The notes beneath the pieces are model-generated. The model had not been told where the DNA came from. It searched no databases and saw only the letters and a list, made by a program, of their open reading frames with translations. A stretch of 64,000 nucleotides of DNA, taken from contig CAUBIC010000003.1 in NCBI GenBank assembly GCA_958435945.1, positions 1 to 64,000 of the forward strand. The letters are read 5' to 3'. Shown piece after piece: positions 52,029-60,540 of this stretch; position 1 is the first letter of the stretch, and every line of letters starts with the position of its first letter. The position numbers were made by a program, and so were the translations under genes. Source of the stretch: an uncultured Collinsella sp. GTDB lineage: Bacteria > Actinomycetota > Coriobacteriia > Coriobacteriales > Coriobacteriaceae.

Positions 52029-53093
52029 ATGAGTTCAAAAATCGGAATAATAACCTTGGACGGCAAGTTCAATTACGGTAACCGTCTCCAGAACTTCGCT
52101 ACCACGTGCATTATCAAGAAAATGGGCATGCGCCCGATCACTTTGGTCCTCAACGAGCGCGAAGGAGCTGTCCGCAAGGCTAAGAACCTTGTTAAGAGGC
52201 TCATCGGGATGTCGAGGCCGAGCCCCGAGAGTCTCATGACCGAGAAAAGGCTCGAAGCCTTCGGCGGGTTCAACTCTAAGATTCCCATCATTGATATTCG
52301 GAGCCTAAGCGACCCGATTCTTGATACGTTCGATTATTTCCTTGTTGGAAGTGACCAGGTATGGAACCCTGATTTTGTTGACGAGCATGAGGCAGAGTGG
52401 TTCTTCTTGCAGTTCGCACCTCGCTCCAAAAGGGTCGCTAACGCCCCGAGCATCGGCCAGGATAGTCTTACCCCGGAACAGGCGAACTTGATTGCGAAAG
52501 GCGTCGTTGGCTTCGATCGCGTCGCCGTGCGCGAGAAACGCGCCGCTGAGCTCATCAAAGATTGCGCGGGCATCGATGTCGATGTCATCTGCGACCCGAC
52601 GCTAGTGCTTGCCGCTGACGAGTGGCGCGCCGTCGCCGACGGGCGTTGCACTCCGGAAGAGTCCTACGTTTTCACCTATCTGTTGGGAGGTGTCGGAGCT
52701 GAGGCGGCTGAGGTGCTCGACAAAGTGACCGACCACGGGCGCATCCCCGTGGTGCCGCTCTCCGACAGACAGAAATCGGGAGAGCCCGATGCCGGACCGG
52801 CCGAGTTCATCGACCTCATCGACCATGCTGCGCATGTGGTAACGGACTCTTTCCACGCCGGCGTGTTCAGCTCCATCCTTCACACGCCCCTCACCATCGT
52901 TCACCGCGAAGGCGTCAGGGGCATGTTTTCGCGCCTCGAGCAGCTCTCACAAATGTTGGACATCGAAGAGAAGGTTTACGGGTCAGCCGTATATGACCTC
53001 GCGCGCGCAGGTGAATATATGGGTATTGATGAAGCGATCGGTCACGAGAGGGAGAAGTATATGGGATATTTGGAGGGGTGTCTTGAGCGATAG
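52029..53093 (+). CDS. Polysaccharide pyruvyl transferase
   Basis: The 354-residue protein shows the family pattern: IGIITLDGKFNYGNRLQNFATTCIIKKMG at the N-terminus, DYFLVGSDQVWNPDF in the middle and HAAHVVTDSFHAGVFSSILHTPLTIVHR near the C-terminus. Members transfer pyruvate from PEP to a sugar of the repeat unit to form a ketal, giving the polymer negative charge. Its 3' end overlaps the flippase start by 11 bases. Confidence 0.9.
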   Translation: MSSKIGIITLDGKFNYGNRLQNFATTCIIKKMGMRPITLVLNEREGAVRKAKNLVKRLIGMSRPSPESLMTEKRLEAFGGFNSKIPIIDIRSLSDPILDTFDYFLVGSDQVWNPDFVDEHEAEWFFLQFAPRSKRVANAPSIGQDSLTPEQANLIAKGVVGFDRVAVREKRAAELIKDCAGIDVDVICDPTLVLAADEWRAVADGRCTPEESYVFTYLLGGVGAEAAEVLDKVTDHGRIPVVPLSDRQKSGEPDAGPAEFIDLIDHAAHVVTDSFHAGVFSSILHTPLTIVHREGVRGMFSRLEQLSQMLDIEEKVYGSAVYDLARAGEYMGIDEAIGHEREKYMGYLEGCLER

Positions 53094-54636
53094 GACCAAG
53101 GGCAAGAGCAGGACCGCATTTGCTGCGAAGAGTTCAATTTACGGACTCGTCGGAAAGGGTGTAAGCCTTCTCGTCAGCTTCGTATCCAGGACCGTCTTCA
53201 TACATATCCTTGGCAAATACTATCTCGGCATCAACGGACTTTACTCTGAGATCCTCAGTTTCCTCTCGTTTGCTGAGCTCGGCTTCGGCTCTGCCATGAC
53301 CTTCGCTCTGTACGGGCCAGTCGAACGCGAAGAGAACGAGAAGGTCCGCGAGCTCATGCAGTTCTATAAGGTCACCTATAGGCTCATCGCCTTCGTCGTA
53401 CTCGCCTTCGGCCTTGCCGTCACACCTTTCCTCCAGTACATCGTCAACGGAGCGGAGGGACTTTCGCTCTTCGAATTGAGACTCTATTTTCTGATTTTCC
53501 TTGCGAACACGGTTACCACATACTTCGTGACGTACAAGTTCGGTTATTCCAACGCAATTCAGGAGGCCTACGTCTCTACGAATTTCGATACCCTCACTAA
53601 TCTTGTCTGCGTTTTCGTGCAGCTCGTGGCACTTGTCTTGACTGGGAGTTTCCTCGTCTACCTGCTCTCCTACACGGCGACCCTCATTCTGTCCCGATTT
53701 GCGGTAGCTTTCTACCTCAATCGGCGCTACCCAATCCTGAAAGAAAAGCCCGCTACGAAGCTCCCCGCCGAGGACCGTAAGGGCATCCTCACCGAAGTGA
53801 AAGGCCTTGCTATTCATCAGTTCTCTAGCGTCGCCGTACACGCGACCGACAGCATCATTATCTCTGCAGTCCCCGCCCTCGGCGTAGCGGTCGTCGGTGC
53901 AGTGAGCAACTACAACCTCGTAATCAACGCCGTCTCCGCAATCGTACTCATCCTCTTCAATAGCGTCGTCGCGGGCTTTGGAAACCTGGCCGTAACCTCG
54001 ACCAAGGAGCGGTTTGAGAAGGTCTTTGAGGAGGCGAATTTTGCCAACTTCTGGATCTACGGACTCTGCACCGTCTGCTTCGTTGTCCTTCTTACTCCCT
54101 TTGTGGAGCTTTGGGCGAGCTCAGACTACGCCATCGACACCGCGAGCCTTGTGCTGATTATCTTTAATTTCTATCTCCAAGGGCAGAGCACCATCTACAA
54201 CAACGCCCGCATCGCAAAGGGCAACTTCAACATGGACAAGTGGTGGTCGCTGCTGCAAGCGGTCATCAACCTCGTTGTCTCCGTAGCAGCGGCGATGCGG
54301 CTCGGCTTGGTCGGCGTCTACATCGGCACCGTCGTTTCCCGTCTTGTCTTCGTCGTCTCGCGGCCCAGCTGCACCTATCGTTTCCTTTTCGGAAAGTCAC
54401 CATCTGTTTATTTCAGAAAGCTGCTCATCTACTTTGCCGCCGTCGTCGTTGCAACAATAACCTGCAGGGTCGCGTGCGCACCGCTCCTCTCCAGCCTCGG
54501 GTGGCACACGCTCATCGCTTCAGCCGTAATCTGCCTCGTTGTCCCGAACCTCATTTTCTTTGCACTTTTCAGGGGGTCCCTTGAGTTCGAGGCCCTTCGC
54601 GTACGCGTCGCCAGCCTTCTGGGGGTGATCCGATGA
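53083..54636 (+). CDS. Wzx-type polysaccharide flippase
   Basis: The 517-residue protein has a dozen or more membrane helices and begins TAFAAKSSIYGLVGKGVSLLVSFVSRTVFIHILGKYYLGINGLYSEILSFLSFAELGFG, the usual MATE/Wzx-like opening. It should move lipid-linked repeat units across the membrane. The start is probably the TTG at 53083, preceded by GGAGGGG five bases upstream and overlapping the pyruvyl transferase; the in-frame extension to 52993 reads through that gene and is rejected. ATGA couples it to the next gene. Confidence 0.9.
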   Translation: MSDRTKGKSRTAFAAKSSIYGLVGKGVSLLVSFVSRTVFIHILGKYYLGINGLYSEILSFLSFAELGFGSAMTFALYGPVEREENEKVRELMQFYKVTYRLIAFVVLAFGLAVTPFLQYIVNGAEGLSLFELRLYFLIFLANTVTTYFVTYKFGYSNAIQEAYVSTNFDTLTNLVCVFVQLVALVLTGSFLVYLLSYTATLILSRFAVAFYLNRRYPILKEKPATKLPAEDRKGILTEVKGLAIHQFSSVAVHATDSIIISAVPALGVAVVGAVSNYNLVINAVSAIVLILFNSVVAGFGNLAVTSTKERFEKVFEEANFANFWIYGLCTVCFVVLLTPFVELWASSDYAIDTASLVLIIFNFYLQGQSTIYNNARIAKGNFNMDKWWSLLQAVINLVVSVAAAMRLGLVGVYIGTVVSRLVFVVSRPSCTYRFLFGKSPSVYFRKLLIYFAAVVVATITCRVACAPLLSSLGWHTLIASAVICLVVPNLIFFALFRGSLEFEALRVRVASLLGVIR

Positions 54637-55649
54637 GCAGGGAGCCCCTCGTGAGTATCGTCACCCCTTGTTACAATGGCGCCGCTTATGTCGACCGTTT
54701 CTTCGAGACCGTTATGGACCAGACATGGCCGCACATAGAGCTCATATTCGTTGATGATGGCTCGACCGACGACACCCTTGCCAAGGCGGAGGCATGGCGC
54801 AAAAGACTCGAGGCCCGAGGAATCACCTTTAAGCTCCTCACCCACCCGAACGGCGGACAGGCGAGCGCGATCAACGTGGGACTGCCCCACGTCACCGGCA
54901 AATACGTCATGTGGCCCGACAGCGACGATCTCATGGACCCGAAGAATGTCGAGCTCAAGGCGAGGTACCTCGAAGGCCATCCCGAAAAGGGGCTCGTCGT
55001 CTGCGACGTTGCCTGCGTCGACGAAGACGACCTCGGCTCCGTTGTTCGCAGTTCCGTTTTCGACGACTCGCGCTATCGCCTCTTCGACGCGCTTATCAGG
55101 GAAGAGAAGGGCGCCTTCTGTTCAGGCATAGCGTATCTTGCTCGCGCCGACGCCCTCTTCGATGCCATCGGCGGTACGCGTATCTACGAGAGCAGGTCTG
55201 GTCAGAACTGGCAGCTCCTCTTCCCGCTTTCCTACCACTATGACTGCGGGTTCATTCATGAGCTGCTCGCCACCTATGTCGTCCGTAGCAAAAGCCATTC
55301 CCACAGCTACATTTCGCTTGAAGACCAGATGCGCCGCACCTACGAGCTCGAGGATATCATCCTCCACGTTCTGCCCGCGATGGGTATGGAGAAGTGCGAC
55401 TTCGAGAAGTACATGGGCTATGCGAGGGTCAAATACCTGCCAATGAGATTCGACATCGCCGTAAAGATGGGCGATAAGGACCTCGCGCGCGACCTGAAGG
55501 CTCGGCTTGACGCAGCCGAGGGGAGATCGGTTCGCCGTGACCTCGTCATGGCCGCCTGCGAGGTGGGGCTTGCCCCGATGTTTTTCTCCCTCGGGCGAAG
55601 GGTGAAGGGGACGGCGCGGCGCGCCAAGGCAATCTTCAAGGGAAAGTGA
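54633..55649 (+). CDS. Glycosyltransferase family 2
   Basis: The 338-residue GT-A enzyme has LVSIVTPCYNGAAYVDRFFETVMDQTW, FVDDGSTDDTLAKAE, PNGGQASAINVGL and DSDDLMDPKNVEL with the DxD. It ends in a basic tail (RRVKGTARRAKAIFKGK) that may touch the membrane. It is translationally coupled to the flippase (ATGA). Confidence 0.9.
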   Translation: MSREPLVSIVTPCYNGAAYVDRFFETVMDQTWPHIELIFVDDGSTDDTLAKAEAWRKRLEARGITFKLLTHPNGGQASAINVGLPHVTGKYVMWPDSDDLMDPKNVELKARYLEGHPEKGLVVCDVACVDEDDLGSVVRSSVFDDSRYRLFDALIREEKGAFCSGIAYLARADALFDAIGGTRIYESRSGQNWQLLFPLSYHYDCGFIHELLATYVVRSKSHSHSYISLEDQMRRTYELEDIILHVLPAMGMEKCDFEKYMGYARVKYLPMRFDIAVKMGDKDLARDLKARLDAAEGRSVRRDLVMAACEVGLAPMFFSLGRRVKGTARRAKAIFKGK

Positions 55650-55654
55650 CCAAC

Positions 55655-56899
55655 ATGGCTGAAAATCTTCCGAACATCGCGTCGCTTGGCGATGCCTGCT
55701 GCGGGTGCGGTGCATGCGCGGCGAAGTGCCCGAAGGGCTGCATAGAGATGATCGCCGACGGACGCGGCTTTAAGCGCCCCGCGGTCGACGCGGATATCTG
55801 CGTCGGCTGTGGAGGGTGCGACTCGGTCTGCCCTGCGATTGGCGAGCGGGCGAAGGACGGCGCGAAGAGTGTGATTTGGGCTAAGTCCAAAGATAAGTGC
55901 GAGAGGCTAGCATCTTCTTCCGGCGGCCTCTTCGGGCTGCTCGCGCGCGAGGTCCTGGTGTCTGGCGGTGCGGTGTGCGGCGCCGCTTGGGTCGAGGGCT
56001 GCAAGCGCGTCCGCCACGAAATCGTGGAAGATGAGGGCGGGCTCGATGCCATCATGCGCTCCAAGTACGTCCAGAGCTCGGTGGATCGTGACGTCTATGA
56101 GGGCGTTAGGGAGGCCCTTCGCTGCGGCAGGCGCGTCCTTTTCGCGGGGACGGCGTGCCAGGTCGCGGGCATGAGGGCTTACCTCGGAAACCTCGCCGAC
56201 AACAGCGGCTTCCTCGCGGTCGATGTGATCTGCCACGGCGTTCCATCACCGCTTCTGTGGGAGAAGTGGGCTGAGCACAAAGAGTCCGCCGCGGTTGCGT
56301 CGCTTCGCGACGTGAATATGCGGAGTAAGACAACCGGATGGTTGTCTTTTTCCGCTTCATACGCATACGCGTATGAAGCGGAAAAAGATGACGCGCAGGT
56401 TTCGTCATCGCTGAAGGATAGCTGCGTCTTCGGCAATGACTGGTACATGAAGGCGTTTCTCGCCAACGCGAGCTTGCGGCCATCCTGCTTTCGGTGCCCC
56501 GTCAAGAGATCTTGTGGATCGGACGTTACGCTCGGTGACTTCTGGGGCATCCAGTCCGTGCACCCCGAGGTCGACTACGAGGACGGAGTCTCCGCCGTGC
56601 TTTGCAACACCGCCAGAGGCGCCGCGGCTATCGAGGACGTTAAGCCCGCGCTCGAGTGGGGCGCATCATCGCTTGAGAGAGTTCTGCCTGGTAACCCGAG
56701 CCTGGTCAAGTCAGTAGCGCCGTATGAGGAGCACGATAAATTCCTCAAGGACCTTGAGGAAGGTGTGCCCATCGAATTGATGCTCGAAACGTATCGCTTT
56801 CAAGTGCCGTTCTCCAAACAGTTGTGCGCGCGCCTGCGTGGATTCGCCAGGCACGTTTTGAAACCCCTTATCAAGATAGTGAAAGGAAACCAGGAATGA
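55655..56899 (+). CDS. Coenzyme F420 hydrogenase beta-subunit-like iron-sulfur protein
   Basis: The 414-residue protein carries two ferredoxin-type [4Fe-4S] motifs: C15/C18/C21/C25 and C49/C52/C55/C59. The F420-hydrogenase/dehydrogenase beta-subunit N- and C-terminal domains follow (KYVQSSVDRDVYEGVREAL, FAGTACQVAGMRAYL, DVICHGVPSPLLWEKW). Relatives are common in polysaccharide clusters next to pyruvyl transferases, where they may modify a sugar by redox chemistry; the reaction is not established. The ATG at 55655 has AGGGAAAG 8 bases upstream and is preferred to GTG 55646. The coding sequence contains two unusual perfect hairpins (56327-56387). Confidence 0.85.
   Translation: MAENLPNIASLGDACCGCGACAAKCPKGCIEMIADGRGFKRPAVDADICVGCGGCDSVCPAIGERAKDGAKSVIWAKSKDKCERLASSSGGLFGLLAREVLVSGGAVCGAAWVEGCKRVRHEIVEDEGGLDAIMRSKYVQSSVDRDVYEGVREALRCGRRVLFAGTACQVAGMRAYLGNLADNSGFLAVDVICHGVPSPLLWEKWAEHKESAAVASLRDVNMRSKTTGWLSFSASYAYAYEAEKDDAQVSSSLKDSCVFGNDWYMKAFLANASLRPSCFRCPVKRSCGSDVTLGDFWGIQSVHPEVDYEDGVSAVLCNTARGAAAIEDVKPALEWGASSLERVLPGNPSLVKSVAPYEEHDKFLKDLEEGVPIELMLETYRFQVPFSKQLCARLRGFARHVLKPLIKIVKGNQE
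56327..56387. repeat. Two overlapping perfect inverted repeats inside a coding region
   Basis: AAGACAACC (56327-56335) pairs with GGTTGTCTT (56340-56348) over loop GGAT. A 19-bp arm, CTTTTTCCGCTTCATACGC (56346-56364), then pairs exactly with 56369-56387 over loop ATAC. The two share three bases at 56346-56348. The reading frame stays open through both. Confidence 0.85.
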
Positions 56900-58155
56900 A
56901 AATTGCGGTTGCCGGCACTGGCTATGTCGGACTTTCATTGGCGGTATTGCTCTCGCAGCACAACGAGGTGCACGCGCTGGACATCGTGCCCGAGAAGGTC
57001 GAGAAGATCAACAACTACGAGTCGCCCATCCAGGATGACGAGATCGAGCGCTTCCTGGCGGAGGCCAAGACGGGGGAGCGCGAGCTCGACCTTCATGCTA
57101 CCCTCGACGTGGCCGAGGCCTACACGGGCGCCGACTACGCCGTCATCGCCACGCCCACCAACTACGACTCGGACAGGAACTTCTTCGACACGAGCTCCGT
57201 CGAGGCCGCCATCGCCGCCGTGCGCTCGGTGAACCCGGACGCCTGGATCGTCATCAAGTCGACGATCCCCGTCGGCTACACCGCCGGCCTGCGAGAGAGG
57301 CTGGGCGACGAGAAGATCTTCTTCAGCCCCGAGTTCCTGCGCGAGAGCAAGGCCCTCTACGACAACCTGCACCCCAGCCGCATCGTGGTGGGCGCGCCGA
57401 AGGATGACGCCGAGGCCGTCGCGGCAGCCGAGCGCTTCGCCGGCCTGCTCGCGCAGGGCGCCGACCACGGCGAGCTCGACCGCGTGAACGCCGACGGCTC
57501 CAAGGGCATCCCGGAGCTCGTGCTGGGCACCACCGAGGCCGAGGCCGTCAAGCTGTTCGCCAACACCTACCTGGCGCTGCGCGTGGCCTACTTCAACGAG
57601 CTCGACACCTACTGCGAGGTCCGCGGCCTCAACACCCGCGACGTCATCGACGGTGTCTGCCTGGAGCCGCGCATCGGCAGCCACTACAACAACCCCAGCT
57701 TCGGCTACGGCGGCTACTGCCTGCCCAAGGACACCAAGCAGCTGCTGGCCAACTACAGGGACGTTCCCCAGAACCTGATCGAGGCCATCGTGGACGCCAA
57801 CCGCACCCGCAAGGACTTCGTGGCCGACGAGGTGCTGCAGATGGTGTGGGACCGCGTGTACGAGGGCAAGGAGAAGCCGGTCGTGGGCGTGTACCGCCTG
57901 ACGATGAAGTCCAACTCCGATAACTTCCGCGCGAGCTCCATCCAGGGCGTCATGAAGCGCGTGAAGGCCAAGGGCGTGCCCGTGGTGGTCTACGAGCCCA
58001 CGCTGGACGCTCCGGAGTTCTTCGGCTCCGAGGTCACGCACGACCTGGAGGCCTTCAAGGCCGGCTGCGACGTGATCGTCGCCAACCGCTGGAGCGACGA
58101 GCTCGCGGACGTGGCGGACAAGGTATACACGAGGGATTTGTTTAAGCGGGATTAG
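56896..58155 (+). CDS. ugd: UDP-glucose 6-dehydrogenase family
   Basis: The enzyme oxidises UDP-glucose (or a related NDP-sugar) to the uronic acid with two NAD. The 419-residue protein has the NAD loop AVAGTGYVGLSLAVLL, the middle motif SPEFLRE, K219 in EAVKLFANTYLALRVAYFNEL, and the catalytic cysteine C275 in GYGGYCLPKDTKQL. The ATG at 56896 overlaps the previous stop (ATGA). Its GC content and codon bias are much higher than those of the rest of the operon and resemble highly expressed core genes. It ends the operon. Confidence 0.94.
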   Translation: MKIAVAGTGYVGLSLAVLLSQHNEVHALDIVPEKVEKINNYESPIQDDEIERFLAEAKTGERELDLHATLDVAEAYTGADYAVIATPTNYDSDRNFFDTSSVEAAIAAVRSVNPDAWIVIKSTIPVGYTAGLRERLGDEKIFFSPEFLRESKALYDNLHPSRIVVGAPKDDAEAVAAAERFAGLLAQGADHGELDRVNADGSKGIPELVLGTTEAEAVKLFANTYLALRVAYFNELDTYCEVRGLNTRDVIDGVCLEPRIGSHYNNPSFGYGGYCLPKDTKQLLANYRDVPQNLIEAIVDANRTRKDFVADEVLQMVWDRVYEGKEKPVVGVYRLTMKSNSDNFRASSIQGVMKRVKAKGVPVVVYEPTLDAPEFFGSEVTHDLEAFKAGCDVIVANRWSDELADVADKVYTRDLFKRD

Positions 58156-58214
58156 GGGAGAGCTGGCTGCCTGGGTTGGGCGCGCTTCGTTTACAGCTAG
58201 ATCATCCTACATGA

Positions 58215-58257
58215 GGACGGGGTGTATCGGCTATCGCCGATACACCCCGTCCTTTGT
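58215..58257 (+). terminator. Terminator of the exopolysaccharide operon
   Basis: GGACGGGGTGTATCGGC pairs perfectly with GCCGATACACCCCGTCC over loop TATC and is followed by TTTGTT. Confidence 0.85.
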
Positions 58258-58480
58258 TAAATCGAAAATGCAATATCAGATACCACAGACACAAGTTGAG
58301 CATTAGCTTGCATGGCGGATCATTTCACAAGCCAAGGTTAAGCAGCCTTCTTTACGGAGATAATTCCATTTCCGCAATATCCGACGATCTCAACTTAGCT
58401 ATCAGCGCATTATTTAATTTATATTCCAACAGTAATAAAATTTTTCTGCCCTTTATTTGCTCACTTTAGGAGTTAATCAA
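58258..58480. other. AT-rich gap upstream of the accessory island
   Basis: Base composition drops sharply here, marking the edge of the island. A 71-codon frame from a TTG is open but lacks a binding site and looks non-coding. TATATT at 58420-58425 could be a -10 for the next gene; no good -35 is visible. Confidence 0.4.
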
Positions 58481-59386
58481 ATGCCCGGATTGTTTGCGAT
58501 GCACTCACTTGTTGTATATAGACTTTGGGCGAATACCTATAGGCATAAAGAAGATAGACTCGATGTCTCAAATTACGGTGATAAACCCTTGGCAGACTAT
58601 ATTGTCGACTTTGTCAATGACAACAAATCTCCCTTCCAAGTAAATGAAGGCGAACGCTTTATTCAATTCGATTCATATGTTCAGATCAGAGACAGCGTAT
58701 TGGTTAATCTCAAATCTGGCCGCGCCGGACTTCGGGTCGATGTTGTGGACACGAGAACAATGACCGATAGCGGCATTTCCTACACAGAGGAAATGGCAGG
58801 CATGGTTCCTTCGAGACTTCTAATCAAATGTACCCCGGGATTTGGTTATGCACTGATTGGAATTGAATCGGTTCCTAACGGCGGCGGCGTAACAGTGCCT
58901 GTTACAGCCTTGAAGAACTACATTGCCAGTCATTCAACAGGTATATCATTAAAATCAGAACGAGTGCAGGAAAAGTCTGCGTTGGAAGCATTTACAGGAA
59001 TTGAAAAATTTGAGCTTCGTCGCTATCGACCTTCCAATAACATTGAAGATGGGACAGTGGCCAACGTGGGAACTATGTCCTTTATTGCGAATCATAAAAA
59101 GGGTCTCAGCATTCCTCTGGCAGCACTTGATAAGGTTAAAGACAAAAAAGCAGTCGCAGAATATTTTGGTGTTTCAAGTGATTATTCAGGTCGTGAAGAG
59201 GTTTTAGCCACGCTAAAGCAACGTGACGGAAAAAGAAAAACATTTATGCTGGACAAAGAGTTTGCAGTCCCCATTACAGAAGTTCTGAATGAATCGGGGC
59301 AGCCGCCCCTTACTGACGACGAGTTTATCGCTGCTTGTCTTGACAGCTTTGCTCGAGTAGAGGACGTCTTTGTTAGAGATAAATAG
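58481..59386 (+). CDS. Unrecognised soluble protein of the accessory island
   Basis: I cannot assign this 301-residue protein. It has no membrane helix or signal peptide. The N-terminal half looks beta-rich (FIQFDSYVQIRDSVLVNLKSGRAGLRVDVVD, LLIKCTPGFGYALIGIESVPNGGGVTVPV), the C-terminal half more helical and charged. The ATG at 58481 has GGAG upstream and gives a cleaner N-terminus than the in-frame start at 58457. A strong AAAGGAGG site after its stop leads the next gene, a small membrane protein, so the two probably form a pair. The soluble/membrane two-gene layout beside a phage-defence module suggests a defence role, but that is inference. Confidence 0.75.
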   Translation: MPGLFAMHSLVVYRLWANTYRHKEDRLDVSNYGDKPLADYIVDFVNDNKSPFQVNEGERFIQFDSYVQIRDSVLVNLKSGRAGLRVDVVDTRTMTDSGISYTEEMAGMVPSRLLIKCTPGFGYALIGIESVPNGGGVTVPVTALKNYIASHSTGISLKSERVQEKSALEAFTGIEKFELRRYRPSNNIEDGTVANVGTMSFIANHKKGLSIPLAALDKVKDKKAVAEYFGVSSDYSGREEVLATLKQRDGKRKTFMLDKEFAVPITEVLNESGQPPLTDDEFIAACLDSFARVEDVFVRDK

Positions 59387-59413
59387 TATTTGCTATAAAG
59401 GAGGATAGAGAAC

Positions 59414-59944
59414 ATGGGCAAAATTGACATTCTTCTCCTATTTCAGAAATACTTTGAAACGCTCTGCAACTATCAAACTAATGAGAGATCGCACTTTGAT
59501 ATTTTTCTACAGCTTGTTGTTCCTGTGCTGGTGTCGATTGTGCTGTTTTTCTTCTGGCCTAATAGCTGTAGTAACGCAGGCGACTTGATATCAAATCTCA
59601 TCAGCTGCATTTCGATAATTTCTGGTTTCATGTGCGGTGTTGCTGTACTTTTGTTTCAATTGCGTCTGCAAATGTGTTCACAACAAGACCCAAAACCACT
59701 TGACCGTGAGCTTGCGTTAGTGGACGAATCTTTCCATATTTCAATGTGGGCTGTCGTTGACGGTCTTATCATCGTAGGCTTACTTTGTGCAGCCCCACCG
59801 ATTAATAATGTCAATGAGCTTGTTTCTCGTTTCATTTTCTGTGTAGCGATTTCTTTACTTATTAACTTTCTTCTAGTCACTTGTATGGTTCTAAAGCGAA
59901 TCAGTGCTGCATATACTTCTTTTTCACGTGGGTGGAAGATGTAA
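59414..59944 (+). CDS. Four-helix membrane protein, unknown function
   Basis: The 176-residue protein has four hydrophobic segments: about 30-48 (LQLVVPVLVSIVLFFFW), 58-82 (LISNLISCISIISGFMCGVAVLLF), 108-128 (ISMWAVVDGLIIVGLLCAA) and 138-160 (FIFCVAISLLINFLLVTCMVL). The C-terminus is short and basic. AAAGGAGG lies 9 bases before the ATG, one of the best ribosome sites in the window. I recognise no family. A small multi-helix partner next to a soluble protein recalls the general plan of membrane-linked defence pairs such as Kiwa, though gene order differs and no homology is visible. Confidence 0.75.
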   Translation: MGKIDILLLFQKYFETLCNYQTNERSHFDIFLQLVVPVLVSIVLFFFWPNSCSNAGDLISNLISCISIISGFMCGVAVLLFQLRLQMCSQQDPKPLDRELALVDESFHISMWAVVDGLIIVGLLCAAPPINNVNELVSRFIFCVAISLLINFLLVTCMVLKRISAAYTSFSRGWKM

Positions 59945-59950
59945 TTTCGC

Positions 59951-60310
59951 ATGAATGTCCTATACCCACCATTCAAAACGGAGCATATGGACAACATTGT
60001 CGGAACAGCCTTTCTTGATGCCCTCATCCTAGATTCAATTTACTCGAATCCCGAAACGCTCATCTCCGCAGGGCAAAAGAACGGCGACTGTTGCTTGTGC
60101 CTAAACGGCAACGATAGGGAAGGCCACACAAGGGTGTTACGTTGTATGCTTAACAGCGGGTTGATCAGGAAAACAAAGAGCGGCAAGCTGTACAGCATCT
60201 CGTTCAAGTATGACTCGCAAACCTATGAGGGAAAGTACAAGGGGAGCGACTTTACCGGAGAGATAAAGCTCGCGGACTTCGTCGATCTGGAGACGGGGGA
60301 GTTTGTTTAG
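59951..60310 (+). CDS. Small unrecognised protein, possibly winged-helix-like
   Basis: The 119-residue frame starts six bases after the membrane-protein stop with no clear binding site, so it may be read by coupling. The middle (GHTRVLRCMLNSGLIRKTKSGKLYSISFKY) has the rhythm of a winged-helix DNA-binding domain, a weak impression only. The 3' half is more GC-rich than the 5' half. It could be a truncated or regulatory gene. Confidence 0.5.
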   Translation: MNVLYPPFKTEHMDNIVGTAFLDALILDSIYSNPETLISAGQKNGDCCLCLNGNDREGHTRVLRCMLNSGLIRKTKSGKLYSISFKYDSQTYEGKYKGSDFTGEIKLADFVDLETGEFV

Positions 60311-60432
60311 GGGGCGGAACGAGCGCTCGCTCTACTTAGATTCGTCACCCCTCGCTAGCAACAGTGCCAACGCACAGCGATGACCCTATCCGCATTGCAA
60401 ATTGGCTCGCTTGAATAAAATCTCAAATTAGA

Positions 60433-60464
60433 GCAAATATTTGTTCAAAACTAACAAATATTGC
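60433..60464. promoter_or_regulatory. Inverted repeat, candidate operator of the ATPase/RloB pair
   Basis: GCAAATATTTGTT (60433-60445) and AACAAATATTGC (60453-60464) form a near-perfect inverted repeat around a 7-base spacer. It ends 11 bases before the TATAAT at 60476-60481 and covers the expected -35 position, as expected for a repressor site. Confidence 0.55.
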
Positions 60465-60475
60465 CTTTAAAAGCA

Positions 60476-60481
60476 TATAAT
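60476..60481 (+). promoter_or_regulatory. Consensus -10 (TATAAT) upstream of the ATPase gene
   Basis: A perfect TATAAT lies 60 bases before the ATPase start codon. The -35 region is poor and overlaps the inverted repeat. Confidence 0.55.
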
Positions 60482-60540
60482 TGTTCTTGAAATTACAGTA
60501 TGTCTGTGATAAACGAACAGTAGCTAGAAAGATTCTGACG

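Noticed and set aside
58254..58469. A 71-codon frame from a TTG start
   Set aside because: No binding site, a start inside the terminator tail, and no domain or conserved pattern.
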